From positions 1,922,001-1,986,000 of the forward strand of contig CP159918.1 in the NCBI GenBank assembly GCA_040616305.1: a stretch of 64,000 bases of DNA, read 5' to 3'. Under the pieces are notes generated by a model that worked only from the letters and a program-made list of their open reading frames with translations, was not told the DNA's origin and ran no database searches. Source of the DNA: UBA1876 sp003446665. GTDB lineage: Bacteria; Synergistota; Synergistia; Synergistales; Thermovirgaceae. Positions 17,575 through 26,537 of the stretch are shown in pieces. The translations under genes were made by a program, and so were the position numbers. How positions within the stretch are numbered: position 1 is the first letter of the stretch; the number at the start of each line of letters is the position of its first letter.

Positions 17575-18204
17575 TTACGCGAGCGATTTCTCTATGGTCT
17601 TTTCTACGCCGTCTACCAGCTTTTCCAGTTCGGCCATCAGGTTTTCCATTTCCTCGCGTACTTTTGTTGCGAAGGATTCATCCTTCAGACCCATAAGGTT
17701 GATCTTTACATTATATGCCGCAGCCTTACCTGCCGCCTGGGCCATGATGGCCGCGGTACCTGCGTCGGAAACGGCGTTTTGGTTTCCTTTTTCGCAGGCG
17801 ATTTCTGCCAGCAGAGCCACGTCCCTGCAAGCTTTCAGCGTCTTTAGAGGAACGTCGATGGCCCCCCTTGTAGCTTCCTGGATCGCCTCCTTACGGCGAG
17901 CCTTTTGCTCTTCCGTGTCCTTTGGAAGCTTGAGCGCCGCCATGAAGGCGTTGAAAGCCTGCGTATCTTCTTCCATCAGTTCCAACAGGCGCGCTTGAAG
18001 CTCTCTCGCTTCCTTGCCCGCCTTTTCCATGTCCTCCCAGTTATCCCGGTACTTTTCCTTCCCAGCCGTCAGGGCCGAAACCATCGAAACCAATGCCGCT
18101 CCCAGGGAAGCGGACAGCGCGGCCACGCTCCCGCCGCCAGGTGCAGGTGAATCCGACGCGAGCTCCTTGACGAATTCGTCGATTTTCATTTCTGAAAGTT
18201 TCAT
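17575..18204 (-). CDS. fchA: Formiminotetrahydrofolate cyclodeaminase / methenyl-THF cyclohydrolase (FTCD_C)
   Basis: A 209-residue soluble protein of the cyclodeaminase/cyclohydrolase fold. It converts 5-formimino-THF to 5,10-methenyl-THF plus ammonia, passing the one-carbon unit of histidine to folate. The conserved N-terminal motif is SDSPAPGGGSVAALSASLGA, followed by a helical bundle with NQNAVSDAGTAAIMAQAA. ATG 18204 has GGAGG 8 bases upstream. It lies between hutI and hutU, consistent with the split arrangement in which the two halves of mammalian FTCD are separate proteins. Confidence 0.92.
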   Translation of the reverse strand: MKLSEMKIDEFVKELASDSPAPGGGSVAALSASLGAALVSMVSALTAGKEKYRDNWEDMEKAGKEARELQARLLELMEEDTQAFNAFMAALKLPKDTEEQKARRKEAIQEATRGAIDVPLKTLKACRDVALLAEIACEKGNQNAVSDAGTAAIMAQAAGKAAAYNVKINLMGLKDESFATKVREEMENLMAELEKLVDGVEKTIEKSLA

Positions 18205-18233
18205 CTTTTTAACCTCCGCTTTCATCTTTATTT

Positions 18234-19478
18234 TCAGGCTACCAGGACGCCTTTTTTGTAAACATCCACTACGGGAGACACCCCAGCGTGATAGGCGAGG
18301 ATAGCCGGGGTTTCACCATCCAGTACAAGGAAATCCGCCTGTTTACCCACCTCCAGGCTTCCCACCTTTTCCTGCATACCTACCGACCAGGCGGCATTAA
18401 GGGTCGTCGCCACCAGCGCTTCTTCTACGGTCATATCCATGTTCATAACGCCCAGACCGAAGACAAATGGCATGGACTCACTAAAGCAGGAACCGGGGTT
18501 GCAATCCGTAGCCAGGGCTACGGGGACACCCAGCTCGATCATCTTCCTGACAGGCGCGTAAGGCTTTTTGAGGCTGTAAGCCGTCGCCGGCAGGATATTG
18601 GCTATCACGCCCTTTTCGGCCATGGCCTTCAGGTTGCTTATTCCGGCGGCAAGAAGATGTTCCGCCGAATGGGTCTTCAGTTCGGCCGCAAGGCCCGCAC
18701 CTCCAAGATCGTTGACCTCGTCGGCATGGATTCGGAGTTTGAAACCCGCTCTTCTGGCGGCTTCCAAAATCCGGCGGCTTTGTTCGAGGGAAAACACACC
18801 CTCCTCACAGAAGACATCGCAGAAAGAGGCAATGCCCTGCCTGGCTGCGGCCGGAATCATCTCTTTTACGAGCAAATCCACGAAGGCATCGGGATTTTCC
18901 CTGAACTCCCTCGGTACGGCATGTCCCCCCATAAAAGTGGCCACCACATCCAGCGGTGTTTCACGACCTATCCGCCCAATGACGGAAAGCATTTTGAGTT
19001 CCGATTCCGTGTCCAGGCCGTAGCCACTTTTGATTTCAATAGTCGTGGTACCCAGGCTCAAGGCCCTGTAGACGTTTCCCAGCGTGACCTCGTACAGGTC
19101 TTCCTCGCTGGCTCTTCTTACCGCGTCCACCGAGGAAAGAATGCCCCCGCCGGCCTTGAGTATTTCCAGGTAGGGTTTCCCGGCAAGACGCATGGAAAAC
19201 TCGCGCTCACGCCTTTCAGCGAAGCAAATATGGGTGTGAGGATCCACAAAACCCGGTATTACACAGGCTCCGCCCAAATCGACCTCGAGGTCTAATTCCA
19301 ACCCGTCTGCCTTTTTCAAAACGTCATCAGTGGCTCCAACCGCGGAGATCAGGCCGTTTTCACTTAACAGGGCACCTCTTTCGTAAACGGCCACCTCCCC
19401 CTGCTTTTTGCCGGAAGAAGGAACGGAACCCTTCAACGGCGTAAAAATGTTTGTGTTGTAAAAAAGGACTCGTCTCAT
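18234..19478 (-). CDS. hutI: Imidazolonepropionase
   Basis: A 414-residue amidohydrolase opening the imidazolone ring to N-formimino-L-glutamate. Metal ligands are seen in DPHTHICFAERREREF (HxH), MGGHAVPREF, IHADEVNDLGG and ATDCNPGSCFSESMP, all in the right order. The Arg of the ERRxxEF segment binds substrate in known enzymes. Its start overlaps the ftcD stop by 4 bases (ATGA), and a GAGG site lies just upstream inside ftcD. Regulation would be by the IclR protein at the head of the operon. Confidence 0.96.
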   Translation of the reverse strand: MRRVLFYNTNIFTPLKGSVPSSGKKQGEVAVYERGALLSENGLISAVGATDDVLKKADGLELDLEVDLGGACVIPGFVDPHTHICFAERREREFSMRLAGKPYLEILKAGGGILSSVDAVRRASEEDLYEVTLGNVYRALSLGTTTIEIKSGYGLDTESELKMLSVIGRIGRETPLDVVATFMGGHAVPREFRENPDAFVDLLVKEMIPAAARQGIASFCDVFCEEGVFSLEQSRRILEAARRAGFKLRIHADEVNDLGGAGLAAELKTHSAEHLLAAGISNLKAMAEKGVIANILPATAYSLKKPYAPVRKMIELGVPVALATDCNPGSCFSESMPFVFGLGVMNMDMTVEEALVATTLNAAWSVGMQEKVGSLEVGKQADFLVLDGETPAILAYHAGVSPVVDVYKKGVLVA

Positions 19479-20398
19479 CTGTCATCCTCTTCTCTCATGA
19501 GCTCCAGCAGTTTCAGCTCGAGGACCTGGTTCATATCGAAGTCGTCGATCTGCATGTAATAAGCGGCGCTGTCAAGTATGGCTTTTGCGGGGATCATGCC
19601 ATATACCTCGGTGCCATTGATAGTCACGCCCCAGCGGGCGGCCTCCATGCGGATGAACTCAAGCGCCCTGTAGATGGCCGTCTTGTCGGAGTCGACGATA
19701 TTCATGCTTACCTGGACGAGACCTTTCTCCTCCAGGGCAAGCCCTATGCCTTTGACGGCGGTAAAGCCGCCCCCGGAAGCTCGTACCCGCTTCGCGATGG
19801 TCTTGGCGATTTCAAGGTTTGTGGTATTAAGGTTAACATTAAAAGCCACAAGAAACTTCCTGGCGCCGATTACGGTGGCTCCAGCGGTCGGATGAAGCTT
19901 CGGCTCCCCCACGTCGGGATGACGTTCGGGATTTTTAACCTCTTCCTTCAAGGCCTCATATTGCCCCTTGCGGATAACTTCCAGTTTCTTCCTCTCGGGC
20001 TTTAAGGCCGCCTCCTCGTAAAAGTAGACAGGTACCCCGAGTTCTTCGTAAAAGCGCTTTCCGAAATCATGAGCCAGTTTTACGCATTCTTCCATAGTGA
20101 TGTTGCTGATAGGTGTGAAGGGGATGACATCGACTGCTCCCATTCGGGGATGGGCTCCCTGATGGACGTTCAGGTCGATGGAATCCACGGCCTTTTTCGA
20201 TGCCGCAAGCACGGCGTCGAAAATCGCCTGAGACTCGCCGGCAAGGCTCACCACAAGGCGGTTGTGGTCCTCGTCGGCGCGGTAGTCGAAAAGGTAGCAC
20301 CCTTTGGTCCTTTTGAAGGGTTCGACGATTTCCTCGATGACGTCCTTACGCCTGCCCTCGCTGAAATTCGGGACACATTCGATTAGCTGTCTCGCCAT
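19475..20398 (-). CDS. ftcD: Glutamate formimidoyltransferase
   Basis: A 307-residue enzyme moving the formimino group of formiminoglutamate to THF and releasing glutamate. The start MARQLIECVPNFSEGRR is diagnostic, with catalytic His in the NRLVVSLAG and QGAHPRMGAVDVIPF segments and the C-terminal TEVYGMIPAKA. It has only the transferase half; the cyclodeaminase is encoded separately by fchA in the same operon. AGGGAGGT precedes ATG 20398. The glutamate formed feeds fermentation. Confidence 0.96.
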   Translation of the reverse strand: MARQLIECVPNFSEGRRKDVIEEIVEPFKRTKGCYLFDYRADEDHNRLVVSLAGESQAIFDAVLAASKKAVDSIDLNVHQGAHPRMGAVDVIPFTPISNITMEECVKLAHDFGKRFYEELGVPVYFYEEAALKPERKKLEVIRKGQYEALKEEVKNPERHPDVGEPKLHPTAGATVIGARKFLVAFNVNLNTTNLEIAKTIAKRVRASGGGFTAVKGIGLALEEKGLVQVSMNIVDSDKTAIYRALEFIRMEAARWGVTINGTEVYGMIPAKAILDSAAYYMQIDDFDMNQVLELKLLELMREEDDR

Positions 20399-20471
20399 TG
20401 ATTTTTACCTCCCTGTCATCTTTTTCGGCCTTTCACCGATCCGTTTATCCTTTTCCTTAACGTGCCTAAAA

Positions 20472-21209
20472 TTACAGTGCCCTGCCTATCCTTTCCGACG
20501 CTTCTTTCAATGACCACAAGAGGGATTCTTCTTTTCCGTCGAAGCTTGTTACCAAGCCGGCCAGTCCCAACTGGGCCACGAAATTTCCCCTTTTATCAAA
20601 TACAGGGACGCTTATGTCTCCGGCATGCTCCATCCACTCTTCTCGGCTGTAGGCATACCCCTTGCGCCTGATATCGTCAAGCTCATGCCTGAGCCTGGAA
20701 ACATCCACCGTTTTTGGAAGCTCCTCCTTGAGAAAGCGCTCCCTTTCGTCTTCCGGACAAAAAGCAAGCAACACTTTCCCGGTAGCCCCGGCGTACAGGG
20801 GTATGCTCATCCCCCTGTGGGCAACGTACTTCACGCCTTGCTGTGGTTCCACATGGTGGATGCAACGGCCCGATGAACCTTCTAGAACGCTCATTACAGC
20901 CGTCTTGCCTGTTTTTTGCACGAGAGCTTCCATCTCGGGGGCAGCGGCGCGGATAAGTGACTGGTGGAAAAGGTTGCCTTTATGGAGCAGGAAAAAACGT
21001 ACGCCCGGCCGGAACCGTTCCGACAAGGAATCTCTATAGACCCATTCCTGTTTTTCGAGGGCCAAAAGCAAGCGGTGAAGGGTGCTGCGGGGTATCCCCG
21101 TATGGGTTTCTATCTCTCTGAGACTGTATGTATCGCCGGAGGAACACAATAGTTCCATGATGGCGGCGATTTTCCCGACTGTGTCGCGTTTGGCGGCTGT
21201 CTTCGACAT
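20472..21209 (-). CDS. IclR-family regulator, likely of the hut operon
   Basis: A 245-residue regulator with an N-terminal winged helix-turn-helix (residues about 8-65: TYSLREIETHTGIPRSTLHR) and a C-terminal IclR effector domain (YAGATGKVLLAFCPED; SREEWMEHAGDISVPVFDKRG). It is the first gene of the operon, 73 bases before ftcD. By position it controls histidine degradation, perhaps with urocanate as ligand, but the ligand is an inference. ATG 21209 has GGAG upstream. Confidence 0.93.
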   Translation of the reverse strand: MSKTAAKRDTVGKIAAIMELLCSSGDTYSLREIETHTGIPRSTLHRLLLALEKQEWVYRDSLSERFRPGVRFFLLHKGNLFHQSLIRAAAPEMEALVQKTGKTAVMSVLEGSSGRCIHHVEPQQGVKYVAHRGMSIPLYAGATGKVLLAFCPEDERERFLKEELPKTVDVSRLRHELDDIRRKGYAYSREEWMEHAGDISVPVFDKRGNFVAQLGLAGLVTSFDGKEESLLWSLKEASERIGRAL

Positions 21210-21238
21210 AATTTTATTTTCTCCGTCTAAATGTAAAT

Positions 21239-21269
21239 GGGACGCTTTGTCCCGTTTTTATTGTGTCAA
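21239..21269 (-). promoter_or_regulatory. hut operon promoter/operator candidate
   Basis: GGGAC (21239-21243) and GTCCC (21249-21253) form an inverted repeat around GCTTT, 30 bases upstream of the iclR start. On the minus strand TTGACA lies at 21269-21264, with no good -10 at standard spacing. The repeat is a plausible IclR autoregulatory site. Confidence 0.35.
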
Positions 21270-21395
21270 AACTACCCGATATTCCGCCTGTTGTCAAGAT
21301 TTGAGGCTAACGGCGGATCTGGACATTGTCATGGTTGCATGGTTTCCAACTAGACTACACGATTGAAGTGACCATCTCTGGTATGATTGGGCATC

Positions 21396-22298
21396 ATGGG
21401 GAAAATTTCCGGGGGAATACGGCCAGAATTCAAGGGCAAGGTCCTTGGTCTGCGAGGTGAGTTTGTGTTCGGAACCGCAGTTTTTTTCATCGCTTTGATA
21501 TCAGGGGTAATGGGAGCCTTGTTGGGTCTTGGAGGGGGAATTTTTCTCGTACCTCTTTTGACGCTTTTTTTAGATCTGCCCATGAAGACAGCCGTGGGCA
21601 CAAGTCTTGTAGCTGTCGTGGCGACCTCTCTTTCCGCGTCTTCCACATATATCCGGAAGGGTCTGACAAATCTCCGCCTAGGCCTTTTACTTGAAACAGC
21701 CACCTCCTTCGGTGCCGTTACAGGAGGCTATATCGCTGTATTCCTTCATGAAAACGTCCTGGCCCTCGTTTTTTCCATAGTCGCTTTCTATACAGCTGGG
21801 TCTATGCTCGTCGACAAAAACCAGTCCGAATACCACAAGAGCTGCGAAACAGGAAAAGAAGACCCTCTCAACCTTTCAGCCTGTTTCACCGATGAGGTCT
21901 CGGGGAACACCACAACCTACCAGCCTCGACGTCCCCTCGCAGGAAGCGCTGCCAGTGTCGTCGCCGGAGCCATATCAGGCTTATTGGGTATTGGGGGCGG
22001 TCCTGTAAAAGTCCCCGTAATGAAAATGTTGATGGGGCTCCCTCTAAAGGCGGCCACAGCTACCAGTAGCTTCATGGTGGGAATAACCGCATCGACAGGA
22101 GCATTGGTCTACCTTTCCCGCGGATATATCCAGGAAGAGCTGACGGCATTAACCGTGTTCGGAACATTCGTGGGAGCGAGGCTTGGTGTCAAGGTTGCAT
22201 GCAGTATCCGTTCCCGTCATCTGAACATGATCTTTGTAATCGTTTTGATCATAATATCCGTCCAGATGCTCTTGAAGGGTCTTGGATTGAAAGGATAA
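21396..22298 (+). CDS. TauE/SafE-family anion permease
   Basis: A membrane protein of about 300 residues with two homologous halves. Each half carries the family repeat: GVMGALLGLGGGIFLVPLLT in the first and GAISGLLGIGGGPVKVPVMK in the second. The family exports or imports sulfite, sulfoacetate and related anions. ATG 21396 is assigned; an in-frame TTG lies at 21387 and no strong ribosome-binding site is visible for either. Seven bases separate it from the DUF1634 gene, its habitual partner. Confidence 0.9.
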   Translation: MGKISGGIRPEFKGKVLGLRGEFVFGTAVFFIALISGVMGALLGLGGGIFLVPLLTLFLDLPMKTAVGTSLVAVVATSLSASSTYIRKGLTNLRLGLLLETATSFGAVTGGYIAVFLHENVLALVFSIVAFYTAGSMLVDKNQSEYHKSCETGKEDPLNLSACFTDEVSGNTTTYQPRRPLAGSAASVVAGAISGLLGIGGGPVKVPVMKMLMGLPLKAATATSSFMVGITASTGALVYLSRGYIQEELTALTVFGTFVGARLGVKVACSIRSRHLNMIFVIVLIIISVQMLLKGLGLKG

Positions 22299-22304
22299 GT
22301 CACT

Positions 22305-22595
22305 ATGGGAAAGGCAAGATCTATAAATTCCGCAGTCAGCGGAATCATGAGCATAGGGCTTTATACGGCGCTCGCTCTTTTGGCTTCAGGAATGATATTA
22401 AAGCGATTCGGGTTGTCGGGCACGATTATCCGATCGGAGGCTCTGCTCGACGTGGGGCTTACAGCTCTTCTCATCACTCCAATAGCTACGGTAGCCATAT
22501 GCCTCTTATTTTTCATCAGGCTTGGAGAAAAGATCAATGCGGTTTTTGCGGCAACCGTCCTGGCCGTTATCGCTATTGGAGTTCTTTTTTTCTGA
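22305..22595 (+). CDS. DUF1634 small membrane protein
   Basis: A 96-residue protein with three predicted membrane helices (residues about 12-32, 48-70, 76-96). Its sequence pattern, with RSEALLDVGLTALLITPIA and an Arg-Leu-Gly before the last helix, matches the DUF1634 family. Such genes normally follow TauE permeases, as here, so an accessory role in anion transport is inferred. Confidence 0.85.
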   Translation: MGKARSINSAVSGIMSIGLYTALALLASGMILKRFGLSGTIIRSEALLDVGLTALLITPIATVAICLLFFIRLGEKINAVFAATVLAVIAIGVLFF

Positions 22596-22636
22596 AGTGC
22601 ATCGGTGTAAACTTTGGATTGTCACTTCCGGAAAGG

Positions 22637-23656
22637 ATGACAACAAAGACGCGGAAGAAAAGTTCTTTGGGTTCCAGAGAAAAAAAGGCTCTGAAAGTTT
22701 CCTGGATAGGGTTATGGGTAAACGCGGTCCTGACGGCCTTCAAGTTTGCCGCAGGTTTACTGGGGCACAGTGCGGCTATGACCGCCGATGCCGTACATTC
22801 CCTGTCGGATTTCGCCACAGACATCGTAGCCGTCGTAACCTTCAGGATTACTGGAAGGCCTGTCGACTCCTCCCATGACTACGGGCACGGAAAGTTCGAA
22901 ACCCTTTCTTCGGTCATTATCGGCGTGTCACTGTTGGTCGTCGCGCTCGGGATACTCTACAGCGGCGGTGGGCGCATTCTTCGCGCCCTCCGCGGCGAAG
23001 TGATCGCTCCGCCGGGGATGATAGCACTGGTTGCGGCAATTATATCCGTCGTTTCGAAGGAGCTGCTCTACCGTTATACTGCAAAAGAGGCCAAAACACT
23101 CAAAAGTGATGCCCTCAAGGCAAAAGCCTGGGACCATCGTTCCGACGCGCTCTCGTCCATAGGAACTCTCCTTGGAATAGGAGGCGCCATCTTTTTGGGC
23201 GAAAAGGCGCGAGTACTCGACCCTATAGCGGCCATTGCGGTAAGCGTTCTCATCCTGAGAATAGCCCTTCCGATTGCGTGGCAAGCCCTGGGCGAGCTAG
23301 TGGAAACCTCTCTTCCGGAAGAAGCCGAAAAGGACCTTCTCGACGCCATCAAGGCCGTCGATGGCGTCGAGGACGCCCACCACCTCAGAACACGCCGCAT
23401 CGGCACCGCAGTAGCCGTGGATGTACATGTCATAGTCGATCCTTCGCTTACAGTCGCCGAAGGACACGACATCGCGACGGAAGTGGAACGCGTCGCGCGC
23501 AGCCTGCACGGGAAGGGTTCATTCGTCTCCGTTCATGTAGAGCCAAGGACCGACCAAAGCGGCAAACCACAAAGGGGATATGACGACGGGCACAATGGTT
23601 TTGAGGAAGGCCCTCCCCACCATGACGACAGGGGTAGTGAAACCCTTACCGACTGA
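22637..23656 (+). CDS. Cation diffusion facilitator (divalent metal efflux)
   Basis: A protein of about 339 residues with six membrane helices and a C-terminal cytoplasmic ferredoxin-like domain. Metal-site motifs are AVHSLSDFATD in helix 2, HDYGHGKFE between helices and DHRSDALSS in helix 5, as in FieF/CzcD-type zinc/iron/manganese exporters driven by protons. The tail is rich in His and Asp (DDGHNGFEEGPPHHDDRG), an added metal-binding segment. The start is uncertain: ATG 22637 has its SD-like GGAAAGG too close, and TTG 22619 is an in-frame alternative. Confidence 0.92.
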   Translation: MTTKTRKKSSLGSREKKALKVSWIGLWVNAVLTAFKFAAGLLGHSAAMTADAVHSLSDFATDIVAVVTFRITGRPVDSSHDYGHGKFETLSSVIIGVSLLVVALGILYSGGGRILRALRGEVIAPPGMIALVAAIISVVSKELLYRYTAKEAKTLKSDALKAKAWDHRSDALSSIGTLLGIGGAIFLGEKARVLDPIAAIAVSVLILRIALPIAWQALGELVETSLPEEAEKDLLDAIKAVDGVEDAHHLRTRRIGTAVAVDVHVIVDPSLTVAEGHDIATEVERVARSLHGKGSFVSVHVEPRTDQSGKPQRGYDDGHNGFEEGPPHHDDRGSETLTD

Positions 23657-23739
23657 ATAATATGTTCCGCCGTGTGTTAACATAAAGGGGCACAACAGGA
23701 CACTAAAACCGCCGAAACTTTGACAAGCGAGGTGATCTC

Positions 23740-24813
23740 TTGGAAAAGGTGTGGACGGTTTTTTACACGGCTTTCATAATCCTCATCGGTGCCGGAATCG
23801 TTATTCTGGCTTACAGGCGATCCCTTTTTGGCGATCGGAAGATTACGTTAAAATCACTTCCGGCCGCGACGAAACATCTCCTTTCCAAACGCCTTTACTC
23901 TCCCGTCAAGGCGCTTGTTATCCTTTTGATCCTCCGGTTGCTTTCGGCACACATAAGGTTTACCTTTCCTGAAAAGTTTTACAATTTCGTCTCGCTCGTT
24001 TTCACGCTGCTTTTCATAGCGGCTTTCGCCTGGCTGGTTATCGCCATCGTAAGAGTAATGGAGGACGCCTTTTACAGCCGCTTCGACCTCAGCGCCCAGG
24101 ACAACCTGCGTGCCCGAAAAATTTACACCCAGATAACCGTCTTCGGACGGCTCGTCTCGATTGCCATCGGGGTGCTCGCCTTTTCCCTGGTACTCATGAA
24201 TTTCGAAGAATTCCGACGGATCGGAACGGGCCTTTTGGCCTCCGTTGGAATCGCTGGAATCATCGTCGGTCTCGCTGCGCAACGGACGGTGGGCACGTTG
24301 CTGGCTGGTATCCAGCTGGCCATTTCACAGCCTGTAAGGCTGGATGACGTTCTGGTGGTCGAGGGCGAGTGGGGTCGAGTGGAGGAGATAACCTTTACCT
24401 ACGTGGTGGTAAGGATCTGGGACTCCCGACGCCTTATATTGCCCACTACATATTTTCTTGAAAAACCGTTCCAGAACTGGACGCGTGTTTCGGCCGACAT
24501 TTTGGGAACGGTCTTTCTGTACCTTGACTATGGAGTCCCCCTGGAAGACCTGAGACAAAAGCTGCGTGAACTCCTTGAATCTTCACCCTACTGGGACCGA
24601 AGGGCCTGGGCCCTGCAGGTAACAAACTGTACGGACAAGGTCATGGAAGTCAGGGCGCTGATGAGCGCTAAAGACTCCGGCAGCGCCTGGGAGCTGCGGT
24701 GCGAGATCAGGGAGAAACTTCTGGAGTATCTCAGGAAGAACTACCCCGGCAGCCTCCCAAGGGTCAGGCTCGAGAAAGAACCGGAGGAAACCGGGAGCGC
24801 CACTAATGCCTGA
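23740..24813 (+). CDS. MscS-family mechanosensitive channel
   Basis: A 357-residue channel with four N-terminal membrane segments (to about residue 165) and the MscS core. The pore helix and adjoining beta domain are clear: GTGLLASVGIAGIIVGLAAQ, then RTVGTLLAGIQLAISQPVRL and DDVLVVEGEWGRVEEITFTY. It would release solutes on hypo-osmotic shock. A TTG start at 23740 is supported by GAGGTGA 9 bases upstream. The C-terminal alpha/beta domain is of normal length. Confidence 0.92.
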   Translation: MEKVWTVFYTAFIILIGAGIVILAYRRSLFGDRKITLKSLPAATKHLLSKRLYSPVKALVILLILRLLSAHIRFTFPEKFYNFVSLVFTLLFIAAFAWLVIAIVRVMEDAFYSRFDLSAQDNLRARKIYTQITVFGRLVSIAIGVLAFSLVLMNFEEFRRIGTGLLASVGIAGIIVGLAAQRTVGTLLAGIQLAISQPVRLDDVLVVEGEWGRVEEITFTYVVVRIWDSRRLILPTTYFLEKPFQNWTRVSADILGTVFLYLDYGVPLEDLRQKLRELLESSPYWDRRAWALQVTNCTDKVMEVRALMSAKDSGSAWELRCEIREKLLEYLRKNYPGSLPRVRLEKEPEETGSATNA

Positions 24814-24920
24814 TTTAAATGTCCTGCCGGTAGTGAAAAAGCATGCCAGGCGGAGAGTGTGTTTTTTGTCATGTTGTTGAATAAATTCCCGTAAAAAGGG
24901 GAAAAGGGGAGGGATTTGCA

Positions 24921-26183
24921 GTGTCGCAGAAACACATGTTTCTTGAAGGAGAGAACCTGGAGGCTGTCAGGGAGTATCTCGAGGACCGCGCGTGCAGGGA
25001 AATAAACGACCTGGAAAGGGTTATGACGAAATACGGCACGCCGTCTGAAATCAACGCCAAGGCCAGGGAAGCCCGTTCATTGCCGAACCTTTTTGAGCGC
25101 CTGAAGGGGATGGAATCGCCCTACCTTGACGACCTGAAATGGTTGGCCGAAGCAAGAGACAAGGGGGCGTTCATTTCCATTTCCGATTACAGGAAAAAGG
25201 TCCTGGGAAAGGACATAGCGGGTATGACCTTTCGGGAATCCACGTCGGTCACACTTGAAGTCAGCGCACTTCAGTATTTCCCCTGGGTAATTGCTGAAGC
25301 CAGAAAGGCCATAGATAAAGGCGAGGTTATGCCCGCCCGCTACATCCGCGTCCGGAACATGAAAGAACAGGAACGTGACAACGGGGACATACTCGCGGTA
25401 GCCGCCGCAATGCAGATCATGGGCTCCAGCTGGGTAGAAACACTTGATACCAAAGGCACCGACGGATCGAACGTCCATCTGTCCGGCCCTGAGACCATTA
25501 CCGGGTACTTCGGTGGGATAGGCCAGCCCAACTACTATCCTCTCGCCTGGATAGACGAGGTCCTTTACTACTACACCAACTATGGCGTTCCGGAAGTGCT
25601 TAATTTCAATTCCGGAACGGTGCTGTTGGGCTACCTTCTCTACCGCCTGGGAGTGGACATCAAGTTCAAGATTTCGGTGTTCATGGGTAACGACAACCCT
25701 TACTCCGTCCTCTGGATACTCATGATGGCCCGCCTTTTTGCAAGGGAGGACGGTTCGACACCGCTTATAGGCTTCAACCTCTCCAACTCGGTAGATGCCG
25801 AATGCCTGGCCCATTGCGCCGAGATCCGCAAACGGCTTGGCCTGGAGGACAAAGTCCGCATCGAACACCACATTACCGAGACCTACAAGAGCATCGTACG
25901 CCAGCCATATAACCGAAGGGAAGACTTGCTGAAGGTAGCGGCCTGTTACCCCAACATCTCCGCCAAGCACGAAGGCGGCGAACCGGAAGTAGAGGAAAAG
26001 CTCGACCATCCTTCGGACATCCTGGATTATTTCAGGGAGAAAAAGGAGATACTCGAATCCGGTGAAATGGACCTGCTCGAAAAGAACTACCTGGGAAAAC
26101 ACGACTCCGCAAACAGGACCGCTGAAGCCCTCACCAGGGCGGGACTTTCCTTTATCGCAGCACCCAAATTACATTCAAGGTAA
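24921..26183 (+). CDS. Conserved-looking 420-residue protein of unknown function
   Basis: A soluble protein without signal peptide, membrane helix or Cys-rich motif. GTG 24921 has GGGAGGG upstream. The centre has runs typical of a TIM-barrel enzyme with a bound cofactor (QIMGSSWVETLDTKGTDGSN, GYFGGIGQPNYYPLAWIDEV, FKISVFMGNDNPYSVLWILM), and acidic residues are spread through the tail. No family is recognised. The gene stands alone, closed by two strong hairpins, with MscS upstream and a TetR regulator downstream. The composition matches its neighbours, so recent transfer is not suggested. Confidence 0.75.
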   Translation: MSQKHMFLEGENLEAVREYLEDRACREINDLERVMTKYGTPSEINAKAREARSLPNLFERLKGMESPYLDDLKWLAEARDKGAFISISDYRKKVLGKDIAGMTFRESTSVTLEVSALQYFPWVIAEARKAIDKGEVMPARYIRVRNMKEQERDNGDILAVAAAMQIMGSSWVETLDTKGTDGSNVHLSGPETITGYFGGIGQPNYYPLAWIDEVLYYYTNYGVPEVLNFNSGTVLLGYLLYRLGVDIKFKISVFMGNDNPYSVLWILMMARLFAREDGSTPLIGFNLSNSVDAECLAHCAEIRKRLGLEDKVRIEHHITETYKSIVRQPYNRREDLLKVAACYPNISAKHEGGEPEVEEKLDHPSDILDYFREKKEILESGEMDLLEKNYLGKHDSANRTAEALTRAGLSFIAAPKLHSR

Positions 26184-26192
26184 GTTTGAAAA

Positions 26193-26219
26193 TGCGCCGG
26201 GAGCTACGCTCCCGGCGCA
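26193..26219 (+). terminator. Perfect 12-bp hairpin after the unknown 420-residue gene
   Basis: TGCGCCGGGAGC pairs fully with 26208-26219 around a TAC loop. No T-run follows, but a second hairpin with T-run lies 20 bases on. Confidence 0.6.
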
Positions 26220-26238
26220 GTATAAAATATCATTGACT

Positions 26239-26276
26239 AACGAAAAACCGGCATCAAAACAGCCGGCTTCGTTTTT
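26239..26276 (+). terminator. Second terminator with T-run
   Basis: AACGAA...CCGGC (26239-26251) pairs with GCCGG...TTCGTT (26262-26273) and runs into TTTTT. Confidence 0.75.
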
Positions 26277-26464
26277 ACCGGCCCTTCGGATATATTTCTT
26301 GCATATCACCTCGGTCTTCTCCTTGTTTTTTACCCTACTTACCATCATATTCCTTCTGTTTTGATCGACCCAAAGGATGTTCCCCCAGTTTTTCCCCGAA
26401 AACCAGCGAATTACCCGCGATAAAAGCCTTTATCACCGATTTCTGGTCAAGCAGACTCGGGAAC

Positions 26465-26506
26465 TTGACAAGTAAAGATTCAGTCTATAAAATGTGAATT
26501 GTGAAT
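26465..26506 (+). promoter_or_regulatory. tetR promoter with tandem TGTGAAT repeat
   Basis: TTGACA (26465-26470) and TAAAAT (26488-26493) are 17 bases apart, a near-consensus promoter. Two head-to-tail copies of TGTGAAT (26493-26506) follow directly, a likely operator for autoregulation. The tetR start is 32 bases further on. Confidence 0.6.
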
Positions 26507-26537
26507 CACTATTCTGTTTTTTGGTGGTGTCACGTCC

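Noticed and set aside
18288..19295. Plus-strand frame of 335 codons opposite hutI
   Set aside because: Antisense shadow of a GC-rich conserved gene; no site, no family.
25077..26102. Minus-strand frame of 341 codons opposite the unknown 420-residue gene
   Set aside because: The plus-strand gene has the ribosome-binding site and terminators; the opposite frame has neither.
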